In this document: positions 51,693 to 60,800 of the stretch, in pieces
How positions within the stretch are numbered: the stretch's first letter is position 1
Layout: every line of letters starts with the position of its first letter
NCBI RefSeq assembly: GCF_002214185.1
Contig: NZ_CP022161.1
Span: 434,001 to 498,000, forward strand
Length of the DNA stretch: 64,000 nucleotides
Direction of reading: 5' to 3'
From: Streptomyces capitiformicae
GTDB taxonomy: Bacteria > Actinomycetota > Actinomycetes > Streptomycetales > Streptomycetaceae
Notes under the pieces: generated by a model
Told to the model about the DNA's origin: nothing
Seen by the model: only the letters and a program-made list of their open reading frames with translations
The model's database searches: none
Made by a program: the position numbers and the translations under genes

Positions 51693-52832
51693 GTGGACCT
51701 CGCCCATTCCCCCGCCGACGAGGCCTTCCGCGCCGAGGCGCGCGCCTGGCTGCGCACCCATGTCCCGCCCGAGCCGCTCCCCTCCCTGGAGACCGAGGAG
51801 GGCTTCGCCGCTCACCGCGCCTGGGAGGCCGCACTGGCCGTGGACCGCTGGTCGGTGGTGAGCTGGCCGACCGCGTACGGCGGACGCGGCGCGGGCCTGA
51901 TGCGCTGGCTGATCTTCGAGGAGGAGTACTACGCGGCGGGCGCCCCCGGCCGGGTGAGCCAGAACGGCATCAACCTCCTCGCCCCGACCCTCTTCGACCA
52001 CGGCACCGAGGAGCAGCGGGCCCGTGTCCTGCCGTCCATGGCCTCCGGCGAGGTCGTCTGGGCGCAGGCCTGGTCGGAGCCCGAGGCCGGCTCGGACCTC
52101 GCCTCACTCACCTCCAGAGCCGTGCGCACGGACGGAGGCTGGCGCTTGAGCGGCCAGAAGACCTGGTCGTCGCGGGCCGCCTTCGCGGACCGGGCGTTCG
52201 GCCTGTTCCGCAGCGAGCCGGGCACCGCGAAACCGCACCAAGGGCTGACGTACGTCATGTTCGACTTACGCGCACCCGGCGTCACGGTCCGTCCCATCGC
52301 CCGCCTCGACGGAAAACCGGCCTTCGCGGAGCTCTTCCTGGACGACGTGTTCGTACCCGACGAGGACGTGATCGGCGAGCCCGGCCAGGGCTGGCACATC
52401 GCGATGTCCACCGCGGGCAACGAGCGCGGTCTGATGCTCCGCTCCCCCGGCCGTTTCCTCGCCTCCGCGTCCCGGCTGCATGACCTGTGGCGCGGGCGGG
52501 GTTGCCCGGCGTCGACGAGTGACCGCGTGGCCGACGCGCTGATCGGCGCCCGCGCCTACCAGCTGTTCACCTACGCGGCCGCCTCCCGCTTCCTCCAGGG
52601 CACCCCGGTCGGCCCGGAATCCAGCCTGAACAAGGTGTTCTGGTCCGAGTACGACATCGCCCTGCACGAGACGGCCCTCGAACTGCTCGGCACGAAGGGC
52701 GAGTTGGCGGACACCGACTGGACCGAGGGCTATGTCTTCTCCCTCGCGGGCCCCATCTACGCCGGTACCAACGAGATCCAGCGCGACATCATCGCCGAGC
52801 GCCTCCTCGGCCTGCCGAAGGGCCGCCGCTGA
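51693..52832 (+). CDS. Acyl-CoA dehydrogenase subunit (FadE30-like)
   Basis: 379 aa. N-terminal ADEAFRAEARAWLRTHVP, middle-domain AQAWSEPEAGSDLASLTSRAV (FAD site), and C-terminal GPIYAGTNEIQRDIIAERLLGLP, complete ACAD family features. Codon 192 (52266-52268) is TTA, the rare leucine codon read only by bldA tRNA in Streptomyces, so translation may depend on bldA. Start GTG with AAGGAGGG six bases upstream. Pairs with the shorter dehydrogenase gene that overlaps its stop by three bases. Likely introduces a double bond in an HIP-derived CoA ester, as the FadE enzymes of the cluster do. Confidence 0.88.
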   Translation: MDLAHSPADEAFRAEARAWLRTHVPPEPLPSLETEEGFAAHRAWEAALAVDRWSVVSWPTAYGGRGAGLMRWLIFEEEYYAAGAPGRVSQNGINLLAPTLFDHGTEEQRARVLPSMASGEVVWAQAWSEPEAGSDLASLTSRAVRTDGGWRLSGQKTWSSRAAFADRAFGLFRSEPGTAKPHQGLTYVMFDLRAPGVTVRPIARLDGKPAFAELFLDDVFVPDEDVIGEPGQGWHIAMSTAGNERGLMLRSPGRFLASASRLHDLWRGRGCPASTSDRVADALIGARAYQLFTYAAASRFLQGTPVGPESSLNKVFWSEYDIALHETALELLGTKGELADTDWTEGYVFSLAGPIYAGTNEIQRDIIAERLLGLPKGRR

Positions 52833-53830
52833 TGCCGCCGCCGATGCGTTTCCTCCTCGACACGGAACAGCGGGCGTTCGCCGAGTCGCTGGACGCGATG
52901 CTGACCGCCGCCGACACCCCCGCGGTCGTACGGGACTGGGCGCGGGGCGAGCACACGGCGGGACGGGCGCTGTGGTCCCGTATTGGGGAGCTGGGCGTGT
53001 TCACCCTGGCCGTCCCGGAGGCGTACAACGGCGTAGGCCCTCTCCCCGTCGAGCTGGCCGTCGCCTTCGTGGAGTTGGGGCGGCACGCGGTGCCCGGCCC
53101 GCTGGTGGAGACGGTCACGGCGGCGGTACTCCTCTGCGAAGTGGCCGGATCAGGCGACCCGGGCCCGGCGAAGCGCCTGCTGCCGGCGCTGGTCTCCGGC
53201 GAGGCCATGGCCACGCTCGCGCCTGCGGGGTCGTACGCGCTGGACGGGGATTCGGCGACGACCCTCCTCTCCCTGAGCGCCGGCGAACTGCGACTGGCCC
53301 CCGGCCACGGCCCGGTCCGGCCGTCCCTGGACCCGGCCCGCCGTCTGACCCCCCTCGCTCCCGGCGGCGAGCTCCTCGCCACGCACCCGCCCGTCGCCCG
53401 GGCCCTCACCTGGGCCCGGCTCGCGGTCGCCGCCCAGGCCCTCGGTGTGGGGCTCGCCCTCCTGGACCGGACCGTCGCCTACGTCAGGCAGCGAGCCCAG
53501 TTCGGCGTGCCCATAGGCTCGTTCCAGGCGGTGAAGCACCGGCTGGCGGATGCGAAGGTGGCGTTGGAGTTCGCGCGCCCGCTGGTCCTCGGGGCCGCGG
53601 TCACCCTGGACCCGGCCGACGTGGCCGCCGCCAAGGTCACCGCCTGCGAGGCGGCGTACACGACCGCCCGTACCGCGCTGCAACTGCACGGCGCGATCGG
53701 CTACACGGCGGAGTACGACCTGTCGCTGTGGCTGACCAAGGCCCGTGCGCTGCGCACCGCTTGGGGCAGCCCGGCCGAGTGCAGAGGCGACCTCCTCGAA
53801 GCCCTCAGTGGTGGTGGTCGCCGCTGGTGA
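52832..53830 (+). CDS. Acyl-CoA dehydrogenase, second subunit
   Basis: 332 aa. Shorter ACAD-fold protein: FLLDTEQRAFAESLDAMLTAA at the N-terminus, VAYVRQRAQFGVPIGSFQAVKHRLAD (the ACAD C-domain block) and LQLHGAIGYTAEYDLSLWLTKARAL. The middle FAD-binding stretch is poorly conserved, and the usual catalytic Glu of the long subunit is not obvious here, which fits the non-catalytic partner of heteromeric steroid dehydrogenases such as IpdE1-IpdE2. ATG start overlaps the partner's stop. It converges with and overlaps the cytochrome b gene by 26 bases. Confidence 0.85.
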   Translation: MPPPMRFLLDTEQRAFAESLDAMLTAADTPAVVRDWARGEHTAGRALWSRIGELGVFTLAVPEAYNGVGPLPVELAVAFVELGRHAVPGPLVETVTAAVLLCEVAGSGDPGPAKRLLPALVSGEAMATLAPAGSYALDGDSATTLLSLSAGELRLAPGHGPVRPSLDPARRLTPLAPGGELLATHPPVARALTWARLAVAAQALGVGLALLDRTVAYVRQRAQFGVPIGSFQAVKHRLADAKVALEFARPLVLGAAVTLDPADVAAAKVTACEAAYTTARTALQLHGAIGYTAEYDLSLWLTKARALRTAWGSPAECRGDLLEALSGGGRRW

Positions 53831-55481
53831 CCTCCCGGTACTCCTCCACCGTCGGCTTGGGGATGCGTGTCCCGGGCCCGAACATGGCCCGGGCCAGGTG
53901 GGCGCGCAGCCGCTGGCTGGGTTTGACCCGGCGCCGCACGCCACCCGCGTCGACGAGCGGGCCGATCTCGTACGGCTGTTCCTGCTCGTGCTGGGTGAGG
54001 GTGAACAGCTGCTCCTGCGAGAGCCCCTCATGGACCTCGACGAACTCGCCGTGCGGCAGCCGCTTGATGATGCCGGTCTCGCGGCCGTGCAGCACTTTGG
54101 CGCGGTCCCGGCGCTGGAGCCCCAGGCAGATCCGTTTCGTGATGATGAAGGTGGCGACGGGCACGACGAAGAAGCCGATGCGCACGAACCAGGTGATCGC
54201 GTTGATGGAGAGATGCAGATGGGTGGCGACGATGTCGTTGCCGCCACCGATCAGCAGGACGCCGTACAGGCTCAGCCAGGCCGCGCCCAGTCCGGTACGC
54301 ACGGGCACGTTGCGTGGCCGGTCGAGGATGTGGTGCTCGCGTTTGTCGCCGGTGATCCAGGCCTCGATGAACGGATAGACAAGGATGGCCATCATGATCA
54401 GCGGGAAGAGGGAGAAGGGGATGAAGACGCCGAGGGCGAGGGTATGGCCCCAGGCGTTGATCTCCCATCCCGGCATCACCCGGATCAGGCCCTCGGAGAA
54501 GCCGAGGTACCAGTCGGGTTGGGCGCCGGTGGTGACCAGGTCGGGGCGGTAGGGGCCGAAGGCCCACACGGGGTTGATGGTGGCGATCGCGCCCATGAAG
54601 GCCAGCACCCCGAAGACGAGGAAGAAGAAACCGCCCGCCTTGGCCATGTAGACCGGCATGAACGGCATGCCCACCACCGACTTCTGGTCCCGTCCGGGCC
54701 CGGGGTACTGGGTGTGCTTGTGGTAGAAGACCAGGATCAGATGGGCGGTGACCAGGCCCAGCATGATCCCCGGCAGCAGCAGGATATGAATCGGGTAGAG
54801 CCGCGCGATGAAGTCCTCACCGGGGAACTCGCCGCCGAACAGGAAGAAGGAGAGGTACGTCCCCACGATCGGGACGGACAGGACGGCGCCCTGGGCGAAG
54901 CGGAGGCCGGTGCCGGAGAGCAGGTCGTCCGGGAGCGAGTAGCCGGTCAGACCGGTGATGATGCCGAGGAAGAGCAACGTCCAGCCGAACACCCAGTTCA
55001 GCTCGCGCGGCTTGCGGAACGCGCCGGTGAAGAACACCCGCATCATGTGGAGGATCATCCCGGCGACGAAGACCACCGCCGCCCAGTGGTGGATCTGCCG
55101 GATCAGCAGACCACCGCGCACATCGAAGCTGATCTCCAGCGTGGACTCGTACGCCCGTGTCATCAGGACGCCGTTCAGCGGCTCGTAGCTGCCGTTGTAC
55201 TCGACCTCGATGCTGCTCGGCTCGAAGAAGAGGGTCAGCCAGACGCCGGTGAGGATCAGGATGAGGAAGCTGTAGAGGGAGATCTCGCCGAGCATGAAGG
55301 AGGGATGGTCCGGGAACACCTTGCGCAGGTTGGCCTTGGCGATGCCGTACACCCCGAGCCGCCCGTCGGTCCAGTCCGCGAGGCGCTCGCCTTTTCCGAT
55401 CTCGCCCCGCCGTTGCCGGCCGCTCGCCGCGGCGCTCCTTTCACCGCCGCCGTCCGTCCCGACCGCTCGCACGCCGTCCAT
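53805..55481 (-). CDS. Cytochrome b subunit of a bc complex (orphan QcrB paralogue)
   Basis: 558 aa. Eight or more membrane helices and the paired haem-ligand histidines of cytochrome b: GGLLIRQIHHWAAVVFVAGMILHMMRVFF and ARLYPIHILLLPGIMLGLVTAHLILVFYHKH, with the GIITGLTGYSLPDDL and PDWYLGFSEG quinone-site regions. The C-terminal extension is soluble and rich in charged residues. It is clearly QcrB-like but stands alone; no Rieske (QcrA) or cytochrome c (QcrC) gene is near. Start ATG giving MDGVRAVGTDGG; earlier codons are unlikely. It may replace or modify QcrB in the main complex. Confidence 0.88.
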   Translation of the reverse strand: MDGVRAVGTDGGGERSAAASGRQRRGEIGKGERLADWTDGRLGVYGIAKANLRKVFPDHPSFMLGEISLYSFLILILTGVWLTLFFEPSSIEVEYNGSYEPLNGVLMTRAYESTLEISFDVRGGLLIRQIHHWAAVVFVAGMILHMMRVFFTGAFRKPRELNWVFGWTLLFLGIITGLTGYSLPDDLLSGTGLRFAQGAVLSVPIVGTYLSFFLFGGEFPGEDFIARLYPIHILLLPGIMLGLVTAHLILVFYHKHTQYPGPGRDQKSVVGMPFMPVYMAKAGGFFFLVFGVLAFMGAIATINPVWAFGPYRPDLVTTGAQPDWYLGFSEGLIRVMPGWEINAWGHTLALGVFIPFSLFPLIMMAILVYPFIEAWITGDKREHHILDRPRNVPVRTGLGAAWLSLYGVLLIGGGNDIVATHLHLSINAITWFVRIGFFVVPVATFIITKRICLGLQRRDRAKVLHGRETGIIKRLPHGEFVEVHEGLSQEQLFTLTQHEQEQPYEIGPLVDAGGVRRRVKPSQRLRAHLARAMFGPGTRIPKPTVEEYREVTSGDHHH

Positions 55482-55631
55482 GCGTCGCCTCCCATCGGCT
55501 CGTCCCAGAGTGGCACCCACGTCCGTTGCTGTAAATGGGGCCCACTCCCCACTTATGCCACGCGGGTCGCACTCCTTATCCGACGATCCGAGAGTCCGCT
55601 TATGTGACATCCACCTGGAACGCTTACCCGC

Positions 55632-56378
55632 TTATGCGACGACTCCCTGGGTCCGCGCTTCCACCAGCCACTTCGGGAACTCACCGACCAGCCGGTCGTA
55701 CAACTCCCCGTCCGAAACCCGCCGAGGGTCCGCACCCGCATGGAAGAACCCGGCGTTGTCGACGACCCGCTTGCCCGGCACCGCCAGCTCGTCCAGCTTC
55801 CGCAGAAAGTCGAACTGCTTGCTGTCCTTGTCCCCGAACCCGATGAACTGCCAGAACAGGGGCAGCCGGGCCGCCTTGCACAGATACCGCTCGGCGGCGA
55901 GCTTGTTGATCGGCCCGCCGTCGGTCTGGAAGACGACGAGAGCGGGGACCTTGAGACCTTCGGAGTCTTCCGAGTCGTCGGCGTAGTGGTCCAGGTAGTG
56001 GTCGATCACGGCGTCCATGGCCAGGTGATAGCTGGTCTTGCCCATGTGGCCGAGCCCCGCCACGATCCGCTCGATACGGCCCTGGTGGTCGGCCAGGGCG
56101 ATGTCGGTCACGGCGTCGATGTCCGTCGAGAAGAAGACGACGGGCACGCTCCCGTCGTCGTCGAGGTGCGCCGACAGCCCGAGCACACGATCGGCGAGGG
56201 CCTGGACACTGCCGTCCTTGTAGTACGGCTTCATGGAGCCGCTGTAGTCGACGACGAGATAGACGGCGGCCCGCAGTCCGTCCAGCCCCTGCTTGGCGAG
56301 GGAGACCCCGGCGGTCTTGTAAAGGCCGACGAGGGCGGGAGCGGTGTCCTGCACCTTGGTGAGGCTGATGGCGGGCAT
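55632..56378 (-). CDS. vWA-domain protein (TerF-like)
   Basis: 248 aa. Von Willebrand A domain with the MIDAS motif DYSGSM at residues 44-49, TDIDAVTDIALADHQGR, and GKTSYHLAMDAVIDHYLDHYADD. The N-terminal MPAISLTKVQDTAPALVGLYK is typical of the tellurium-resistance-associated vWA proteins that accompany TerD in Streptomyces. No TerD gene is in the window, so it is a lone member. AGGAGA upstream of the ATG. Cytosolic; partner unknown. Confidence 0.85.
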   Translation of the reverse strand: MPAISLTKVQDTAPALVGLYKTAGVSLAKQGLDGLRAAVYLVVDYSGSMKPYYKDGSVQALADRVLGLSAHLDDDGSVPVVFFSTDIDAVTDIALADHQGRIERIVAGLGHMGKTSYHLAMDAVIDHYLDHYADDSEDSEGLKVPALVVFQTDGGPINKLAAERYLCKAARLPLFWQFIGFGDKDSKQFDFLRKLDELAVPGKRVVDNAGFFHAGADPRRVSDGELYDRLVGEFPKWLVEARTQGVVA

Positions 56379-56819
56379 GGGCGTTCTCCTGAGGCGGGGC
56401 ACGGGATGGTTCGACGGAAGAGGCTTCGGCGGAAAACCGAGGTCGTGGATGGGCCGCGACTCACGCCTTCCCTTGGGAACCTTTAGTGATGTGCCGCCTG
56501 CCGACCGCATGAGCGTACGTGGATCGAATGTGTGACCTTTCCGCAGTCGTGTCGTTGATCGGATGACAGCACAACCGGCCACGAGGGGCAGCACTGGGCG
56601 CAGGATTCCACCTGCACGCCCACGCCACCCCACCACGGTGGGAACCGATCCAAACGATCCCACCACCTGCGGATCAAACAGGGATCACTTAGCTGATCAG
56701 AGACGCTACGGAACGACAAACGCCTCCCCCTCCCCACCCACCACCCACAGTTCGCTATTTTGTTCGCCGCCGTCCCAATCCGGCTCGTCATCAGTCCCAT
56801 ACCCAACAAGGAGCCGGTC
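56379..56819. other. Intergenic region before the rhomboid gene
   Basis: 441 bases with no convincing gene. It must hold the promoters of the divergent vWA and rhomboid genes. A short imperfect hairpin (GGTGGGA ... TCCCACC, about 56637-56665) is the only notable structure. Confidence 0.5.
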
Positions 56820-57755
56820 GTGGAACCCGAGTCCCCGTCCCCCTCGCCGTCCGAGCCCGCCGTCACCACCTGCTACCGCCACCCGAAGGTGGAGTCGTAC
56901 GTCCGCTGCACCCGCTGCGAACGCTTCATCTGCCCCGACTGCATGCACGACGCCGCGGTGGGCCACCAGTGCCCGGAGTGTGTGAAGGAAGGCGCCCGGA
57001 CGGTCCGTCAGGCCCGCACGGCCTTCGGCGGCCGGATCTCGACGGTTCCGCTGGTGACGTACGTCCTGATCGCCCTGAACGTCCTGGCCTACGTGGGCGA
57101 ACTGATACGCCCGCAGATCGTGGACGACTTCGCGATGCTGGGCCGGGGCCTGCTCGGCCCGGACGGGCTCCACTACGTCTGGCAGGACATCTACCCGGCC
57201 GACTTCCAACCCGAAGGCGTCATCGACGGTGAGTGGTACCGCCTCCTCACCGGCGAGTTCCTCCATCTGCCGCCCACCGAGGGCACGTTCGGCATCCTCC
57301 ACATCGTGATGAACATGGTCACCCTGTGGAACGTCGGCAGGATCGTCGAAGCCCAACTCGGCCGCGCCCGCTACCTCGCCCTCTACCTTCTCTCCGGCCT
57401 CGGCGGCGCCGTCCTGGTCCTCCTCCTCGCCCCGGACGACACCACGGTCGGCGCCTCCGGCGCGATCTTCGGTGTCTGCACCGCCTACTACGTCCTCGCC
57501 CGCCGCCTGGGCGCCGACCCCTCAAGCGTCAACCGCTTCATGATCGGCCTGCTGCTGTGGCTCGTCATCTCCGCGGTCGCCACCTCCTGGCAGGGCCACC
57601 TCGGCGGCCTCCTGACCGGCGGCCTCGTGGCCCTCGCCTTCGCCTACGCCCCACGCGACCGCCGCCGGGCCGTCATCCAGGCGGGGGCGTGCGCGGCGAT
57701 CCTGGTGCTGTTGGTGGTACTGGCCGTGGGGAAGGTCGCGGCGATGACGACTTGA
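56820..57755 (+). CDS. Rhomboid intramembrane protease with N-terminal zinc ribbon
   Basis: 311 aa. A Ser/Pro-rich start, then a zinc-binding region with CYRHP, CTRCERFICPDCMHDAAVGHQCPEC (about ten Cys/His, B-box-like), and a rhomboid domain of six helices: catalytic Ser 213 in GASGAIFG and His 260 in WQGHLGGLLTGG, plus HIVMNMVTLWNVGRIVEAQLG. It cuts membrane proteins within the bilayer. Start GTG with AAGGAG upstream; an earlier GTG would add about 20 residues without a ribosome site. This zinc-ribbon form is common in Streptomyces. Confidence 0.92.
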   Translation: MEPESPSPSPSEPAVTTCYRHPKVESYVRCTRCERFICPDCMHDAAVGHQCPECVKEGARTVRQARTAFGGRISTVPLVTYVLIALNVLAYVGELIRPQIVDDFAMLGRGLLGPDGLHYVWQDIYPADFQPEGVIDGEWYRLLTGEFLHLPPTEGTFGILHIVMNMVTLWNVGRIVEAQLGRARYLALYLLSGLGGAVLVLLLAPDDTTVGASGAIFGVCTAYYVLARRLGADPSSVNRFMIGLLLWLVISAVATSWQGHLGGLLTGGLVALAFAYAPRDRRRAVIQAGACAAILVLLVVLAVGKVAAMTT

Positions 57756-57846
57756 GGTGGCGCCGTGGCCGACTCCAACACCCTCCGCAAACCTGGCACT
57801 TCTGGAATCATGTCGCTGATCAGCGCGGTCGGCGAGGGAGTTCTGG

Positions 57847-60800
57847 GTGGGGTCCGCGGGCACGGTGCAAGGTGAGTTCCAGGGACGGCGACGGGCGCTG
57901 CTGATCGGGGTGACGTCGACTCCGGCCCTCGCGGAGGAGCCAGAGCTCAACGACATGTACGCCGAGCTCACGTGCGCGGAGAAGGACGTCTCGCTCGTGG
58001 CCGAGGCGTTGGAGAAGTCGGGCTACGGCATCACCGAGCACCATGCCGGGCGCGTCCCCGCGTTCAAGCTGGGTAAGAGCGGCATCCAGCACGCCCTGCG
58101 CCGTTTCTTCGCCTCCTGCGAGCCGGGCGACACCGCCTTCGTCTACGTCTCCTGTCACGGGGTGACGCGCGGCGGCAACGACTTCCTGCTCGCGGCCGAC
58201 GCCCAGCCCGGCGACCCGCGCTCCGACGGCATCCCGACCCTGATGCAGAGTTCCCTGCTCGGCGCCGACCCCGTCGGACTGCAACTGGAGGCCCTGCGGA
58301 AGGGCGTGACCGCCGTCATCTGCCTGGACGCCTGCCGGGAGGCGGAACTGCCTCAGGACGACGACTCGTCCGGTGTCCGGGTACCGGCCCAGGACGTGGT
58401 GTGGCTCTACAGCTGCGGCGCCGGCCAGCGCTCGTACGCCGATCAGGAGCACGGCAGTTGGTTCGCCCGAGCCCTGGCACAGGCGCTCGCCCCCGACACT
58501 CCGCCGACCACGTTCGGCGAGATCATGCGGCACACCGAGCTGGAGATGCGGCGGCTGGCCGGCGACGAGCCGGTGGATCCGCCGACGGTCAAGCATCTCG
58601 CCCCGTTCGGACAGGCCGTCGACACGCTGGAATTGTGCAAGGGGTACAAGGAGCCGCTGCCCTGGGCCGAGATGGTCACGAAGTCCACGCTGTGGGAGCA
58701 CACTTCGGGCAGCGAGGCGGTCCACGAGCGGGTCAAGGCCGGTCTGGTGGAGCTGGCGGAATACGTGGGCCGCGACGTGGGGCAGTCGCGGGCCCACCAG
58801 GACGACCCCTGGCGTGATCTGACATATCCCGCCCGCTTCGAACGCCGACTCGTCGGGCTGATCGAGCGCATCCGGCGAAGCGAACCGCGGGTGCTGCTGT
58901 CACCCGCCGAAACGGCGGTGTTGCTGGCGGCGCCCCTGGTGCACGAGGACATCACCGCGGTCGCCCTTGAGGAGCTGCGGCAGGTGCTCGACCACGGTCG
59001 ACTCGATGAGCACGGCAAGCTGGTCGCCGCCGCCGTGGAGGACGTACGCCGGGCGCACAAGCAGGTGCAGGGCACCCTCGAAACACTGCGCGGGCGGGGT
59101 CTGACCGCAGAAGCCCGGGCCGCGGAACACTGGCTGCGGCACCGCTTCATCGCGGACTGGGATCCCCTGTGGGAGCGCACCGGCGACTACCGGTCCGTCG
59201 ACGCCCTGCTGTGCAAGCTCGCCCGGGTGGTCGCCGACTCCGCCGAGGAGCTGCCGCTCGGCGGTCACTCGGAGCTGTCGCTGCAACGCATCGACGGACA
59301 GCTCCGCCAAGTGCTGGGGCACCTGACGGTCGAGCCCGGCGACCGGCCCCGTATCAACGACTCCGAGCACGACGCGTGGAACAACTTCGCTCCCGTACTC
59401 GGCGGCAGATGGCGCGCCCAGGAGCTGGCCCAACTGCTGTGGACGGCCAGCCTGTTGTCGGCCGATCCGCGCCGGATGTCCAGTGTGCTCGTCAACCACC
59501 TCGGCGCACACGAGCCGCTGGTCCCGCACGAGGCCGTACGGGTCCTGTCCGACGAGTTCGACCTCGCCGCGGTGGGCGACCTGACCGCGGGCGCGTACGG
59601 ACTCGACGTCCGCTTCCCCTGTCCGCACCCCGCGCTGCACGCGGCCGTCGAGGAACTCGCCGCCCGGGCCGACGCCTCGGTGGCCAGGATCCGCGGCCGC
59701 TGGCTCGAACACCGCTCCAGCCTGCCGTCCCTCCTGCGCGGCCTGCCCGGACGGGTCACCGCCCGGCAACTGGTCCCCGAGCCCGGCCAGTACACCGCCC
59801 CACTGGAGCGATTCCGTCTCGCCGAGGACGAGATCCGCCCCCTCCTCATGGGCGCGCAGCTGTACGGCGACAAGCTGCTCGCCGTCCGTGAGCTGTACCA
59901 GAACGCGCTGGACGCCTGCCGGTTGCGGGACATGCGGCACCAGTACGGCCGGAAGCAGGGCGAGACCGAGGAGGAGTGGACCGGCCAGATCACCTTCACC
60001 CAGGGCTGGGACGAGGAGGGGCGCCCTTACATCCAGTGCGAGGACAACGGCACCGGGATGAGCCGCGCCAAGCTCACCTCGATGTTCGCTCGGGCCGGCA
60101 AGCGGTACGAGCAGGACCCCGAGTTCATGCAGGAGCGCCGCGAGTGGCGCCGCGCCGAGCTGACCCCCATCGCCCTCAACTCCCGTTTCGGCATCGGCGT
60201 GTTCAGCTACTTCATGCTCGCCGAGGAGATCGTCGTCACCACGGCCCCCGTGAACCGCTACGGCCTCCGCGAGTCCCTCGACCGCGCCTCCCGCGTGGAG
60301 ATCCAGTCCGGCTCCGGTCTGCTCCGCATCACCCCGGGCAAGGGGGCACCCGGTGACGGGGGGACGCGGGTCCGGCTGTACCTGGCCCTCGCCGAGGACG
60401 AACAGCCGCCGTTGCTGGTGGAGACGCTGCAGTCGGTGCTGTGGGTGAGCGACTACGCGGTGCGGGCGGTGGAGTACGACCGGGACGACCGGCGGAAGGA
60501 GGTGCGGAGCCGGACGTGGGAGCCGGGGAAGCTTCAGGCGGTGGCGCGGTGGCGGGGGCCCGTGGCGCATGTGACGGGGACCGATGTGTGGCTCGTGCAG
60601 GGGGATGGGCAGCTGCTGCTCGACGGGGTGGTGGTCTCGGACGCTCCCCGTGTCTTCGGGTTCGTCGCCAACCTTCGGGAGCAGCACCGGCCGGTGCCGA
60701 GCGTGGACCGGAACAACCTCCTGTCGTACGACGAGGAGATGGTGCTGGATGAGCTGCATGCTGCTGTGCCGGAGGCTGCGGCGCAGTGGAGCGAGGTGTC

